A DNA stretch of 47,682 nt. Source: JBOGIG01 sp050742455. GTDB lineage: Bacteria > Actinomycetota > Acidimicrobiia > Acidimicrobiales > JBOGIG01. Each line of letters opens with the position of its first letter. Position 1 is the stretch's first letter. Shown here piece after piece: positions 1 to 8,679 of this stretch. The notes below the pieces were generated by a model. The model was not told the origin of the DNA, did no database searches, and saw only the letters and a program-made list of their open reading frames with translations. The stretch is from assembly GCA_050742455.1 (NCBI GenBank), contig JBOGIG010000011.1:1-47682 (forward strand). Direction: 5' to 3'. The position numbers and the translations under genes are program-made.

Positions 1-46
1 CTTTCGAGGCGCCCCCGGAACGTCGAGTCCGAGTTCTGTCGTTGAA

Positions 47-1504
47 TCAGGTCTGATCGAGCGGCTCCAGGCGCATCACGTACTGGTAGGCGAAGAGGTT
101 GGGGCGCAGTGTCACCAGGAGGCGACCCAGCCGGACGGCCATACCCAGTGCTCGGTCGGATCCCCGCCCGGGCCAAGCGTCATGGTGATTGTCGCCACCC
201 CTACCCAGCACTTCCAGGGGAAGCCCCACCGCCTGGTGGCGACGAATGGCAAAACCCTGGGCACGCGCCAGGCGCTCGAAGCTGCGCCGGGTGAAGAAGC
301 GGAAGTGGCCCGAGTCGAGAATGCCTCGCCGGTCGTAGTCGAACAGGCCAAGGGCGATGCGCAACCTTGGGTACCAGTGGACGAAGTTGGGGATGCTGAC
401 CAGGACCCAACCGCCAGGACTAAGCCGGGCCCGGACCTGGGCCAGCAAAGTCTCGGGGGAGCGGACGTGTTCGAGGACATCGGCCGCTACCACCACGTCG
501 AAGGGGCCCACCAGTTCGGGAGGCAGTCCAGCGTCGAGGTCGGCTTGGACGAACTCGTCGGTGGCGTCACCAACCCCGGCGATCTCGGTGCTGTCGACCC
601 CGGTGACGTGGTGACCCAGTTTGCGCAGGCGCAGGGCCAGGCTGCCGTCCGAGCAGCCGAGGTCGAGAACCCGACCCGCCGGCTCTCGCTCCATCCAGGA
701 CAGGACGATGGAGTGTGAGGTGTCCTCACCCTGCTTGTACTCATAGGCGTGGCTGGCGAAGGCCGTCTCCCCGGTGCCAAAGCCCATCTTGTGGGCCCGG
801 TAGCGCAACACGTCCCCGGTGACATCTCGCGCGTAGCGCAGGCCATCGACGTAGCAGATCTCGTCGCCGTAGTAGGTAGGGATGGGCACTTCGCCAATCT
901 TCTTGCCCGCTTCGAGGAACTGGATGATGACCTGGGTGTCGAAATCGAATCCGTCGGAGTTGGACTCGAAGGGAACCGAGGCCAAGGCGTCGACCCGATA
1001 CGCCCGGTACCCGGAGTGCCATTCCGACAGGCGGGTGCCCACCAGGGCGTTCTCCATCCGGGTGAGGATGCGGTTGCCGAGGTACTTGTAGGCCGGCATT
1101 CCCCCTTTGCGGGCGGCCCCCGGCTCCATCATGCGCGAACCCAGCACGGCATCGCACTCGCCTCGCTCCAGTGGAGCCACGATGTCGCCCAGGATCTCGG
1201 GGGCGTACTGCCCGTCCCCGTGCAGGAGGACGATGATGTCCAGACCGTGCTCGACGGCCCAGCGGTAGCCGGCCTTTTGGTTGCCCCCGTAGCCGAGATT
1301 GTGGGGATGGCGGATCACGGTGATGGGTAGGTCGTGGGCCAGTTGCTGATAGCCCAGACCCACTAGGTATGTGGAATCCTGGCTGTGGTCGTCACAGATC
1401 AGCACCTCGTCAACGCGGGCCCGGAACTCGGCCGGGATGCGGTCAAGGACATGGGCCAGTGTCGATGCGGCGTTGTAGGCGACGATGAGGATTCCGATGC
1501 GCAT
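47..1504 (-). CDS. Glycosyltransferase family 2 fused to class I SAM methyltransferase
   Basis: Two-domain protein of 485 residues. Residues 1-240 are a GT2 (GT-A fold) domain: it opens ILIVAYN, has DDH at 38-40, HGDGQY at 95-100 and EWHSGYRAY at 161-169, as in polyprenyl-phosphate or surface-glycan glycosyltransferases. Residues 260-485 are a SAM methyltransferase: VLDLGCSDGS at 279-288 is motif I and DVLEHV at 342-347 follows. The reading frame stays open far upstream, but GT2 homology begins at the chosen ATG, which follows GGCGGG and a TAGGCT hexamer. No membrane segment is obvious. A role in cell-surface glycan or lipid-linked sugar synthesis is inferred. Acceptor and methylation target cannot be read from sequence. 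The start region is divergent from the protease gene. Confidence 0.88.
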   Translation of the reverse strand: MRIGILIVAYNAASTLAHVLDRIPAEFRARVDEVLICDDHSQDSTYLVGLGYQQLAHDLPITVIRHPHNLGYGGNQKAGYRWAVEHGLDIIVLLHGDGQYAPEILGDIVAPLERGECDAVLGSRMMEPGAARKGGMPAYKYLGNRILTRMENALVGTRLSEWHSGYRAYRVDALASVPFESNSDGFDFDTQVIIQFLEAGKKIGEVPIPTYYGDEICYVDGLRYARDVTGDVLRYRAHKMGFGTGETAFASHAYEYKQGEDTSHSIVLSWMEREPAGRVLDLGCSDGSLALRLRKLGHHVTGVDSTEIAGVGDATDEFVQADLDAGLPPELVGPFDVVVAADVLEHVRSPETLLAQVRARLSPGGWVLVSIPNFVHWYPRLRIALGLFDYDRRGILDSGHFRFFTRRSFERLARAQGFAIRRHQAVGLPLEVLGRGGDNHHDAWPGRGSDRALGMAVRLGRLLVTLRPNLFAYQYVMRLEPLDQT

Positions 1505-1606
1505 TTTCCCGCCCGAGCCTACCGGTCGCTGGGCCGCCCCCGTGGTGCTCGCTCGACACGTTGGATGCACAAGCCCACAGGACCGAGGGCATGGTGACGT
1601 CCCTTC

Positions 1607-3208
1607 ATGGAGGAGACGAGGTTCCCGACGTGCGGCTTTTGGGCAGGATCTGGGATCATGGAGGAGATGGGGTTTCAGAAGGTTTCGGGCAGGAAGAGCC
1701 GTGTTTCTACGGTGCGGGTCGCTACGGCGCGGGCAGTGACGACGCGGGCCGTGACGGCGCGGGCCGTGACGGCGCGGGTCTCCCCGGCGCGGGTCGTCGC
1801 GGCCCTGGTCGGTGTCGTGTGCCTGGTCGTGAGCCTGGGTGGGCTGGCTGCGCCGGCCTTGGCCTCGGGTAGCGCTCCCAACGACCCGCTGTTCGCCCAG
1901 CAGTGGGGTCTGTCGGTCATCGGCGCCCCGCAGGCTTGGACCACCAGCACCGGATCCGGTGTGCTCATCGGGGTCGTTGACACCGGGGTGGCCTTGGCGC
2001 ACCAGGATCTGGGGGCCAAGGTGGCCGCCTCGACCAACTGCATCGGGTCGGGCGGCGATCCTGCCAAATGCTCCGGTTCGGCCCAGGACGACAACGGCCA
2101 CGGCACCCACGTGTCCGGGATTGCCGCCGCCATCACCAACAACAGATTGGGGGTGGCCGGCACCGCTCCCAATGCACGCCTGGTGGTGGCCAAGGCTCTG
2201 GACAACACTGGCTCGGGCTCGGTCGACGACATCAACGCCGGCATCGAGTGGGTCGTTGACCACGGGGCCCGGGTGGTCAATCTGAGCCTGGGCAGCGGCA
2301 ATCCCATACTGGGCGGGGTCCTCGGTACCAACAGCTCGTTGACCACGGGAGTGGAGTACGCCTGGAGCCACGGAGCCATACCGGTCCTGGCCGCAGGCAA
2401 CACCAACTTCTTCGGCCTGGGCGCGGCCAACTACGGCAATGCCGATGCCGTGGTGGTAGGGGCGACCGGACGACAAGACGAGGTAGCGCCCTATTCGAGC
2501 TCACTGGGCAACGCCAAGTGGGCCATCATGGCCCCAGGCGGCGATGGCTACGCCAACGGGCAACCTGACTGTTCCTCGCCCGCCTCCCAGCCCCAATGCA
2601 TCCTGTCCACCATCTGGACAGCGGCCAACCCCACCTCCGCCTACGGGTGGGATGAGGGGACCTCCATGTCGACACCGTTCGTCTCGGGCACCCTGGCCCT
2701 CCTGTTGTCTCAGGGCCTGACCCCCCAACAGGCCGTCAACACTGTATTGGCCTCGGCCAACAAGTCCGTGTCGTGCGGTCAGGGTGCCCAGCATTGCTCC
2801 GGGCGCCTTGACGCCGCCGCCGCGGTGGCCATGGCAGCCCGAGAGGTACCGGCGGCCAACCCCGGACAGGGGGCCGGAGCGCGCCCGAGCGCACCGAGCG
2901 GGGCCGGATCTTCAGCGCTCACACCGCCACGGACCTCGTCTGGCCAGGTAGGTGTGGTCCCGGGGACATCTTCGACTCCGGCCTCCTCAGCTCCCAGGTC
3001 ATCCCCTTCAACACCAAGCACTACCACCGGACCGACCTCGCTGTTGGGCTCCAACCCGATCGTGGCCGCACCGTCTCACCGCTTGGCCATAGGAGCTGGG
3101 CGACCATCAGGCGGGAGTATTCCTCCCGGCTGGGCGATCGTGGCCGTGGGCCTCCTGGCCTTGGCTCTGGGCCTGGGCTACAGGGCCCTGGGGATCATCC
3201 GGGCCTGA
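1607..3208 (+). CDS. Secreted subtilisin-like (S8) serine protease, C-terminally membrane anchored
   Basis: 533 residues. The catalytic triad is complete: Asp125 (VVDTG), His165 (NGHGTH) and Ser353 (GTSMSTP), with oxyanion Asn265 (AAGN). A hydrophobic segment at about 62-85 ending in an Ala-x-Ala site looks like a signal peptide. After the catalytic domain comes a Ser/Thr/Pro/Ala-rich linker (about 400-500) and a single hydrophobic helix near 508-527, so the enzyme is probably tethered to the outer face of the membrane, an architecture like mycosins. No type VII secretion genes are nearby. The N-terminus is odd: before the signal peptide lie five 15-bp repeats giving RAVTA-like units. The true start may be ATG 1607, 1658 or 1667; 1607 follows TGACGT by six bases. 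Confidence 0.88.
   Translation: MEETRFPTCGFWAGSGIMEEMGFQKVSGRKSRVSTVRVATARAVTTRAVTARAVTARVSPARVVAALVGVVCLVVSLGGLAAPALASGSAPNDPLFAQQWGLSVIGAPQAWTTSTGSGVLIGVVDTGVALAHQDLGAKVAASTNCIGSGGDPAKCSGSAQDDNGHGTHVSGIAAAITNNRLGVAGTAPNARLVVAKALDNTGSGSVDDINAGIEWVVDHGARVVNLSLGSGNPILGGVLGTNSSLTTGVEYAWSHGAIPVLAAGNTNFFGLGAANYGNADAVVVGATGRQDEVAPYSSSLGNAKWAIMAPGGDGYANGQPDCSSPASQPQCILSTIWTAANPTSAYGWDEGTSMSTPFVSGTLALLLSQGLTPQQAVNTVLASANKSVSCGQGAQHCSGRLDAAAAVAMAAREVPAANPGQGAGARPSAPSGAGSSALTPPRTSSGQVGVVPGTSSTPASSAPRSSPSTPSTTTGPTSLLGSNPIVAAPSHRLAIGAGRPSGGSIPPGWAIVAVGLLALALGLGYRALGIIRA
1727..1801 (+). repeat. 15-bp tandem repeat, five units, in protease leader
   Basis: Five consecutive 15-base units starting at 1727, 1742, 1757, 1772 and 1787, each beginning GCGCGGG or ACGCGGG. 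The first three continue as C(A/C)GTGACG; the last two diverge. In frame they add Arg-Ala-Val-Thr-Ala type units before the signal peptide. Confidence 0.85.
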
Positions 3209-3289
3209 CCATTGCCCCAGCATCTGTCTCGGGGATTCCATCGGGATCTCCCGACGCGCTGCGAGGGCAAGGCAGATACGAGCCGCTGG

Positions 3290-3295
3290 TAACGT
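3290..3295 (+). promoter_or_regulatory. Putative -10 for leaderless purN
   Basis: TAACGT ends seven bases before GTG 3303. This is the TANNNT-N6/7-start layout of leaderless actinobacterial transcripts and favours GTG 3303 over GTG 3294 as the purN start. No good -35 is visible. Confidence 0.4.
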
Positions 3296-3302
3296 GCGGA
3301 GC

Positions 3303-3872
3303 GTGCGCATCGGGGTGCTGGCATCGGGTAGCGGGACCATACTGGAGGCCTTTTTGGAACGGCGCCTTCCCGTGGTGGTGGTCATAACCGACCGGGACTG
3401 CCGGGCGATCGAGGTGGCCCGCTCGGGAGCCATCGAGGTCGAAGTGGTCAAGCGGACCAGCTTCGGGGCCGACTTCGATAGGGACGCCTACACATCCGAG
3501 ATCACCGCCGCCCTGGTCGGCCGCAGCGTCGATCTGGTGGCCATGGCCGGGTTCGGCACTGTGCTGGGCCGGGCCGTCCACGACGCTTACCCCCGACGGG
3601 TTCTCAACACCCATCCGGCTCTGTTGCCGGCTTTCAAGGGTTGGCATGCCGTGGCCGAGGCGCTGGCCGCCGGGGTGAAGGTCACCGGATGCACCGTGCA
3701 CGTGGCCACCCTGGAGACCGACGAGGGTCCCATCCTGGCCCAGGAGGCGGTGCCCGTCCTGCCCGGCGACACCGAGGAGAGCCTGCACGAGCGGATCAAG
3801 GCCGTCGAGCGGCGCATCTATCCCATCACCATCGAAGAGTTCATCCAAGCCGAGGAGGCCGTTGCCCCATGA
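3303..3872 (+). CDS. purN: Phosphoribosylglycinamide formyltransferase (GART)
   Basis: Transfers the formyl group of 10-formyl-tetrahydrofolate to GAR in step three of de novo purine synthesis; cytoplasmic. From GTG 3303 the product has 189 residues, close to the usual 190-215. It starts MRIGVLASGSGT, the family phosphate-binding loop, and carries HPALLPAFKG and DEGPILAQ, which surround the catalytic Asn/His/Asp set of the family. The position of the usual GTNLQ is TILEA, a modest divergence. GTG 3294 would add three residues. The stop overlaps the purH start (ATGA), so the two are translationally coupled. Confidence 0.93.
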   Translation: MRIGVLASGSGTILEAFLERRLPVVVVITDRDCRAIEVARSGAIEVEVVKRTSFGADFDRDAYTSEITAALVGRSVDLVAMAGFGTVLGRAVHDAYPRRVLNTHPALLPAFKGWHAVAEALAAGVKVTGCTVHVATLETDEGPILAQEAVPVLPGDTEESLHERIKAVERRIYPITIEEFIQAEEAVAP

Positions 3873-5407
3873 GAGCCCTGCTGTCCACCTACGACAAGAC
3901 AGGTCTGGTGGACCTGGCCCGGGGCCTGACCAAGCTGGGCTGGGAGCTGATCTCCAGTGGAGGTACGTCAGCTGATCTGGCCAAGGCCGGCATCGCCCAC
4001 ATCGAGGTGGAGGCCGTCACCGGTTCGCCCGAGATGTTCGATGGCCGGGTAAAGACCCTTCACCCCGCCATACACGGCGGGATCCTGGCCGATCGGTCCA
4101 AGCCGGCCCACGTCGCTGACATGGCGGCCAACTCGATTGTGGGTATCGATCTGGTGGTGTGCAACTTGTACCCATTTCGCTCGGATCCCTCGATCGAGAT
4201 GATCGATATTGGCGGGCCCGCCATGGTCAGGGCTGCGGCTAAGAACCACGCGCACGTCGGGGTGGTGGTCGACCCTGGCGACTACGGCGTGGTGCTTGGC
4301 GAGTTGGAGGCGGGCGGCGCCCTGTCCGATGAGACCCGGCGGCGCCTGGCCCGGGCCGCCTTCGCCCATACCGCGGCCTACGACGCTGCCATCACCACCT
4401 GGTTCGACCGCCATCAGGCTGGGCAAGGAGCCGGCGTAGGACTGCGGACAGGGGAAGAACTGCTGGCCCCCAGTTTGCACTTGGCCCTGGAGCGGGTCCA
4501 GGACCTGCGCTACGGCGAGAACCCCCATCAGAGCGGGGCCCGGTACCGGCCGGTAGGCACCACGGCAATGTGGGACAAGGTAATCCAACATGGGGGCCTG
4601 GCTCTTTCCTACCTCAACCTGTATGACGCCGACGCCGCGTGGGAGCTGGTCCACGACCTGGGCGATGGCCCGGCTGTGGCCATCATCAAGCACGCCAACC
4701 CGTGCGGGGTGGCCCTGGCCGACAACCTCGCCGCGGCATACCAGCGGGCCTACCAGGGCGACGAGAGATCGGCCTTCGGGGGCATCGTGGCCCTCAACCG
4801 GGAGGTGGACACGGTGACTGCCGAGGCCATGGTCAAGGCGGCCCAGGCCGATCTGGTAATCGCCCCGGGCTATCACCACGGCGTAGTGGAGACGCTGCGG
4901 GCCAGGCGCAAGAACACCCGCATCCTGGAGGCGCCGATGCCCGAACCCGAACCCCTGCAGCTGCGCCAGATACACGGGGGATTCTTGGTCCAAGACGCCC
5001 ATCACTTCGGGGCCCGGCGCTCGCAGTGGACGGTGGTGACCAAGGTGGCCCCCACCGAGCCCCAGTGGCGCGACGCCGAGCTGGCCTGGCGGGTGTGCGG
5101 CCACACCAAGTCCAATGCCATCGTGCTGGTCAAGGATGGCCAGGCCGTGGGGATCGGCGCCGGCCAGCAGAACAGGGTCGAGTCCGGTGAGATCGCGGCC
5201 AAGAAGGCGGCGGGTCGGGCCCACGGTGGGGCCTGCGCAAGCGATGCGTTCTACCCCTTCGCCGACGGGATCGAAGCAGCCGCGGACGCCGGAGTGGCGG
5301 TGATCGTCCAGCCCGGTGGCTCGGTGCGCGACGCCGATACCATCGCCGCCGCCGATGCCCGAGGAGTGGCCATGGTGTTCACCGGCGAACGACACTTCCT
5401 GCACTGA
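3869..5407 (+). CDS. purH: Bifunctional AICAR transformylase / IMP cyclohydrolase
   Basis: Catalyses the last two steps of de novo purine synthesis, AICAR to FAICAR with 10-formyl-tetrahydrofolate and then to IMP. 512 residues, normal length. The N-terminal cyclohydrolase domain begins with STYDKTGL and contains GRVKTLHP. The C-terminal transformylase has RYGENPHQ and KHANPCG, whose Lys-His pair is catalytic in the family. The start ATG lies inside the purN stop (ATGA) and the stop overlaps the folD start (TGATG), so purN-purH-folD is one coupled operon with supplier (FolD) and users (PurN, PurH) of the same cofactor together. Confidence 0.96.
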   Translation: MRALLSTYDKTGLVDLARGLTKLGWELISSGGTSADLAKAGIAHIEVEAVTGSPEMFDGRVKTLHPAIHGGILADRSKPAHVADMAANSIVGIDLVVCNLYPFRSDPSIEMIDIGGPAMVRAAAKNHAHVGVVVDPGDYGVVLGELEAGGALSDETRRRLARAAFAHTAAYDAAITTWFDRHQAGQGAGVGLRTGEELLAPSLHLALERVQDLRYGENPHQSGARYRPVGTTAMWDKVIQHGGLALSYLNLYDADAAWELVHDLGDGPAVAIIKHANPCGVALADNLAAAYQRAYQGDERSAFGGIVALNREVDTVTAEAMVKAAQADLVIAPGYHHGVVETLRARRKNTRILEAPMPEPEPLQLRQIHGGFLVQDAHHFGARRSQWTVVTKVAPTEPQWRDAELAWRVCGHTKSNAIVLVKDGQAVGIGAGQQNRVESGEIAAKKAAGRAHGGACASDAFYPFADGIEAAADAGVAVIVQPGGSVRDADTIAAADARGVAMVFTGERHFLH

Positions 5408-6363
5408 TGGCGGCCCGCATTCTCGATGGCGAGTCCCTGGCCGCCCAGATCCGGGAGTCCCTGGCCCGCCGGGTCGAGGAACTGGTGGCGGCGGGGGGTG
5501 AAAGAGCCCGGCCCGGGCTGGGCACGGTTCTGGTGGGCGATGACGGGCCCAGTGCCCGCTACGTGGCCATGAAGCACGTCGACTGCGCCCAGGTGGGTAT
5601 CGAATCGGTCCACGCCCACCTGCCCGCCTCGACCACTCAGGAGGAATTGGGCCGCACAATCGCCCGATTCAACGCCGATCCCAAGGTCGATGCCTACCTG
5701 GTCCAGGTTCCCCTGCCCGACGGGCTGGACGAGGAGAAGGCTCTCATGGCCGTCGATCCGGAAAAGGACGTGGACGGTCTTCACCCCGTCAACCTGGGCC
5801 GCTTGGTCATGGGGGGCAATGGCCCCGTCCCGTGCACCCCCGGCGGCATCGTCGACCTGCTGGTGGCCAACGACGTTCCCATCGAGGGTCGCCACGTGGT
5901 CATCGTGGGGAGGGGATTGACCATAGGGCGGCCCCTGGCCCTCCTGCTGGCCCTGAAGCGCCCCAACTGCAATGCGGCCGTGACCGTGGTCCATACCGGG
6001 GTGGCCGACCTGGGCTCTTTCACTGTCCGGGCCGACATCATTGTGGCCGCGGCCGGACAGGCCGGCCTGATCACCCCGGACATGGTCAAGCCGGGGGCTG
6101 CCGTTGTCGGCGCCGGGGTCTCGCGCGACGGCAAGAAGGTGCTGAGTGATGTGGACGAATCGGTGGCCGAAGTCGCCGGGTGGATCACCCCTCGCCTGGG
6201 TGGAGTGGGTCCAATGACCAGGGCCCGCCTCCTGGTCAATGCCGTGGCAGCGGCGGAGCGCCGCGTGGCCGCCGTGGCAGCGGCGGAGCGCCGCGTGGCC
6301 GCCGAGGCAGCGGACCGTGGCGGGCGGGCGGCAGCGGACCGTGGCGGGGCCGGCGGCAGTTAG
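5407..6363 (+). CDS. folD: Methylenetetrahydrofolate dehydrogenase / cyclohydrolase with repeat tail
   Basis: Interconverts 5,10-methylene-, 5,10-methenyl- and 10-formyl-tetrahydrofolate with NADP. 318 residues against about 285 in the family. The YVAMKHVDCAQVGI segment holds the catalytic Tyr and Lys; GGIVDLL and GRGLTIGRP are the dinucleotide-binding signatures (the usual Ser after GR is Gly here). Family homology ends near residue 280. The remaining 35-40 residues are an Ala/Arg/Glu-rich tail made by two tandem DNA repeats (6241-6300, 6306-6348). The tail is probably a lineage-specific addition, not catalytic. The stop codon TAG doubles as the first bases of a possible -10 for metF. Confidence 0.95.
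   Translation: MAARILDGESLAAQIRESLARRVEELVAAGGERARPGLGTVLVGDDGPSARYVAMKHVDCAQVGIESVHAHLPASTTQEELGRTIARFNADPKVDAYLVQVPLPDGLDEEKALMAVDPEKDVDGLHPVNLGRLVMGGNGPVPCTPGGIVDLLVANDVPIEGRHVVIVGRGLTIGRPLALLLALKRPNCNAAVTVVHTGVADLGSFTVRADIIVAAAGQAGLITPDMVKPGAAVVGAGVSRDGKKVLSDVDESVAEVAGWITPRLGGVGPMTRARLLVNAVAAAERRVAAVAAAERRVAAEAADRGGRAAADRGGAGGS
6241..6300 (+). repeat. Perfect 30-bp tandem duplication in folD 3' end
   Basis: 6241-6270 and 6271-6300 are identical 30-base units, in frame, each coding for ten residues of the VAAAERR type. A second pair (GGCAGCGGACCGTGGCGGG at 6306-6324 and 6330-6348) follows directly. Together they make the FolD tail. Confidence 0.95.
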
Positions 6364-6366
6364 CCT
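6361..6366 (+). promoter_or_regulatory. Putative -10 for leaderless metF
   Basis: TAGCCT sits exactly six bases before ATG 6373 and includes the folD stop codon. No Shine-Dalgarno lies between. Its layout matches nine other starts in the window. Confidence 0.4.
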
Positions 6367-6372
6367 CGCGCC

Positions 6373-7254
6373 ATGGCCAAGATCGCCGACCTGCTCCGTA
6401 CGGCCAGGACATTCTCCTTTGAGTTCTTCCCTCCTCGCACCGATGCCGAGCAGGCCACTTTGGTGCGCACCCTGAGGGACCTGGAGCCGCTGGCGCCGTC
6501 TTTCGTCTCCGTCACCTACCGGGGCGGTCGCTCGTCGCGCCGGCGGACCCACGACCTGGTGGCGGGCATGATCCAAACCACCACGTTGGTTCCCATGGCC
6601 CATCTGATCTGTGTAGCCCACTCCCGCCTGGAGCTGGCCGAGATACTGGTCGACCTGCGCCGGGCCGGGGTGGAGAACCTGATGGCCCTGGGGGGCGATC
6701 CCCCCACCGATCCCGATGCAGAACCAGGTGAGTTGGTCTATGCCACCGAACTGGTGGAGCTGGCCCGGGCAATCGGGGGCTTTTCCATTGGGGTGGCGGC
6801 CCACCCGGCCGGGCATCCCCGCTCGGCGGACCTGGTGGCGGACCGGGACCGCCTGGCCACCAAGCTGGCCATGGCCGACTTCGGGGTTACCCAATTCTTC
6901 TATCGGTCCGAGGAGTACCTGGGCTTACTGGCAGACCTGGCCCAGCGGGGGATGGACAAGCCGATCGTCCCCGGCATCATGCCGGTGACCAGCCTGGGAT
7001 CGGCCGAGCGTATGGCCACCATGGGGGCGGCGCTTCCCGCCGATATGCTGGGGCGCCTCCAGACCGCAGGCTCACCCGAAGCAGTACGTGCCCAGGGCAT
7101 CGCAATGGCGACCGAATTGTGCCAAGACCTTCTGGACCAAGGGGCCCCGGGCCTGCACTTCTACACCCTCAACCGGTCCACCGCCACCAGGGAGATCTAC
7201 GCCAACCTGGGGCTGGAACCGCCCCGGGGCGAGGTCGCCGACCTGGCAGGTTGA
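6373..7254 (+). CDS. metF: 5,10-methylenetetrahydrofolate reductase
   Basis: Reduces methylene-tetrahydrofolate to 5-methyl-tetrahydrofolate for methionine synthesis, with FAD. 293 residues, the normal bacterial size. FSFEFFPPRT at 14-23 holds the catalytic Glu region; LMALGGDPP and GVAAHPAGHP are substrate- and FAD-site signatures; GIMPVTS and LHFYTLNR near the end are typical. It follows folD by nine bases. It may therefore be co-transcribed with the purine genes, or be started separately from the TANNNT element just upstream, competing with PurN/PurH for methylene-tetrahydrofolate. Confidence 0.95.
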   Translation: MAKIADLLRTARTFSFEFFPPRTDAEQATLVRTLRDLEPLAPSFVSVTYRGGRSSRRRTHDLVAGMIQTTTLVPMAHLICVAHSRLELAEILVDLRRAGVENLMALGGDPPTDPDAEPGELVYATELVELARAIGGFSIGVAAHPAGHPRSADLVADRDRLATKLAMADFGVTQFFYRSEEYLGLLADLAQRGMDKPIVPGIMPVTSLGSAERMATMGAALPADMLGRLQTAGSPEAVRAQGIAMATELCQDLLDQGAPGLHFYTLNRSTATREIYANLGLEPPRGEVADLAG

Positions 7255-7369
7255 TCGGCGCGGACACGGGCCCACCCTGGACCGCCACGTCCGTCCGACG
7301 TCTCCGCCAGCAGTAACGGGACAGGCGCCGACCCGGGCTCGGACTGGCTCGACCGATGGGGTCCCAAGC

Positions 7370-7375
7370 TAGGCT
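7370..7375 (+). promoter_or_regulatory. Putative -10 for leaderless icd
   Basis: TAGGCT lies exactly six bases before ATG 7382 with no Shine-Dalgarno between. The identical hexamer and spacing occur before the MoxR gene at 22394. The 7255-7381 gap holds nothing else I can name. Confidence 0.5.
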
Positions 7376-7381
7376 CAACCA

Positions 7382-8578
7382 ATGCCCGACAAGATCACCA
7401 TGTCGTCCGACGGGGTCCTCAGTGTCCCCGACGAGCCTGTCATCCCCTACATCATGGGCGACGGGACGGGGGTCGACATCTGGCCCGCGGCTCGCCTGGT
7501 CATGGATGCCGCGGCGGCCAAGCAGGGCAAGAAGATCGCCTGGAAAGAGGTGCTTGCGGGCCAGAAGGCTTTCGACGAGACGGGGGAATGGCTGCCCGAG
7601 GAGACGGTGGTGGCTTTTCGTGAGCACCTGATCGGGATCAAGGGCCCGCTGACCACCCCGGTGGGCGGGGGGATCCGCTCCCTCAACGTGGCCCTTCGCC
7701 AGATCCTGGATCTTTACGTTTGCCTACGTCCGGTGCGCTGGTTCAAGGGCGTGCCCTCGCCCGTAGTCCATCCCGAGAAGGTCGACATGGTCATCTTCAG
7801 GGAGAACACCGAGGACGTCTACGCCGGCCTGGAGGTAGCGGAGGGATCGCCCGAGGCGGCCAAGCTCATCTCCTTCCTCCACGACGAGATGGGATGGGAC
7901 ATCCGGCCTGATTCAGGCATCGGCATCAAGCCCGTTTCGGTGACCGGGTCCAAGCGCCTCATCCGGGCCGCCATCAATTACGCCCTCAATCAACACCGCC
8001 AAAGCGTGACCATGGTTCATAAGGGCAACATCCAAAAGTTCACCGAAGGAGCCTTTCGCACCTGGGGCTACGACCTGGTGCGAGAGGAGTTTTCCGACGT
8101 GGCCGTGGGCTGGGACGACTGCGGTGGCGATCCGGGGGACAAGATCCTGGTCAAAGACGCCATAGCCGACATCACCCTCCAACAGGTGCTGACCCGCCCC
8201 GACGAGTTCGACGTCATCGCCACATTGAACCTGAACGGCGACTACCTGTCCGACGCCCTGGCCGCCCAGGTGGGCGGGATCGGGATCGCACCGGGGGGCA
8301 ACATCAACTACGTCACCGGCCATGGGATCTTTGAGGCTACTCACGGCACCGCCCCCAAGTACGCCGGTCAGGACAAGGTCAACCCCGGCTCCTTGCTGTT
8401 ATCCGGGGTCTTGATGTTCGAGCACCTGGGCTGGCAGAAGGCGGCCGACGACATCGTCGGGGCCCTGGAGGCCACCATCGCCGCCAAGATCGTCACCTAT
8501 GACTTTGCCCGGCTGATGAGCGGCGCCACCGAGGTCAAGTGCTCGGAGTTCGCCGCCGCCATCGTCGAACGGCTCTAG
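7382..8578 (+). CDS. icd: NADP-dependent isocitrate dehydrogenase
   Basis: TCA-cycle oxidation of isocitrate to 2-oxoglutarate; 398 residues, the short bacterial homodimeric type. IPYIMGDGTG starts the Rossmann-like core. GPLTTPVGGGIRSLN contains the substrate-binding Ser that is phosphorylated by AceK in enterobacteria. RENTEDVYAGLE, KGNIQKFTEG and NLNGDYLSDALAAQVGG supply substrate and metal ligands (Tyr, Lys, Asp). ATHGTAPKYAG is the cofactor loop whose Lys-Tyr pattern indicates NADP. It stands alone in transcription but, with mdh and sdhCAB, is one of three TCA-cycle loci in the window. Confidence 0.96.
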   Translation: MPDKITMSSDGVLSVPDEPVIPYIMGDGTGVDIWPAARLVMDAAAAKQGKKIAWKEVLAGQKAFDETGEWLPEETVVAFREHLIGIKGPLTTPVGGGIRSLNVALRQILDLYVCLRPVRWFKGVPSPVVHPEKVDMVIFRENTEDVYAGLEVAEGSPEAAKLISFLHDEMGWDIRPDSGIGIKPVSVTGSKRLIRAAINYALNQHRQSVTMVHKGNIQKFTEGAFRTWGYDLVREEFSDVAVGWDDCGGDPGDKILVKDAIADITLQQVLTRPDEFDVIATLNLNGDYLSDALAAQVGGIGIAPGGNINYVTGHGIFEATHGTAPKYAGQDKVNPGSLLLSGVLMFEHLGWQKAADDIVGALEATIAAKIVTYDFARLMSGATEVKCSEFAAAIVERL

Positions 8579-8629
8579 GCCCAAAGACCTCCCCGGCCAC
8601 GGTCAAGACCCTTGAGTGACGCGCCCCCC

Positions 8630-8679
8630 GATCAGGCGTCGTGCCGGATCAAGCGTCGCGACGGTCAGGCGTCGCGCCG
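8630..8679 (-). repeat. About 17-bp tandem repeat, three units, across the permease stop codon
   Basis: Units at 8630-8646, 8647-8663 and 8664-8679 share the pattern G(A)TCA(G/A)GCGTCG(T/C)G(C/A)CG. The permease stop (8665-8667 on the minus strand) lies in the third unit, so duplication here changes the gene end. Confidence 0.75.

Noticed and set aside
3968..6894. Very long minus-strand open frames (3968-5659 and 5251-6894) opposite purH, folD and metF
   Set aside because: They are antisense shadows caused by GC-rich codon bias; the plus-strand genes have clear family motifs and the antisense translations have none.
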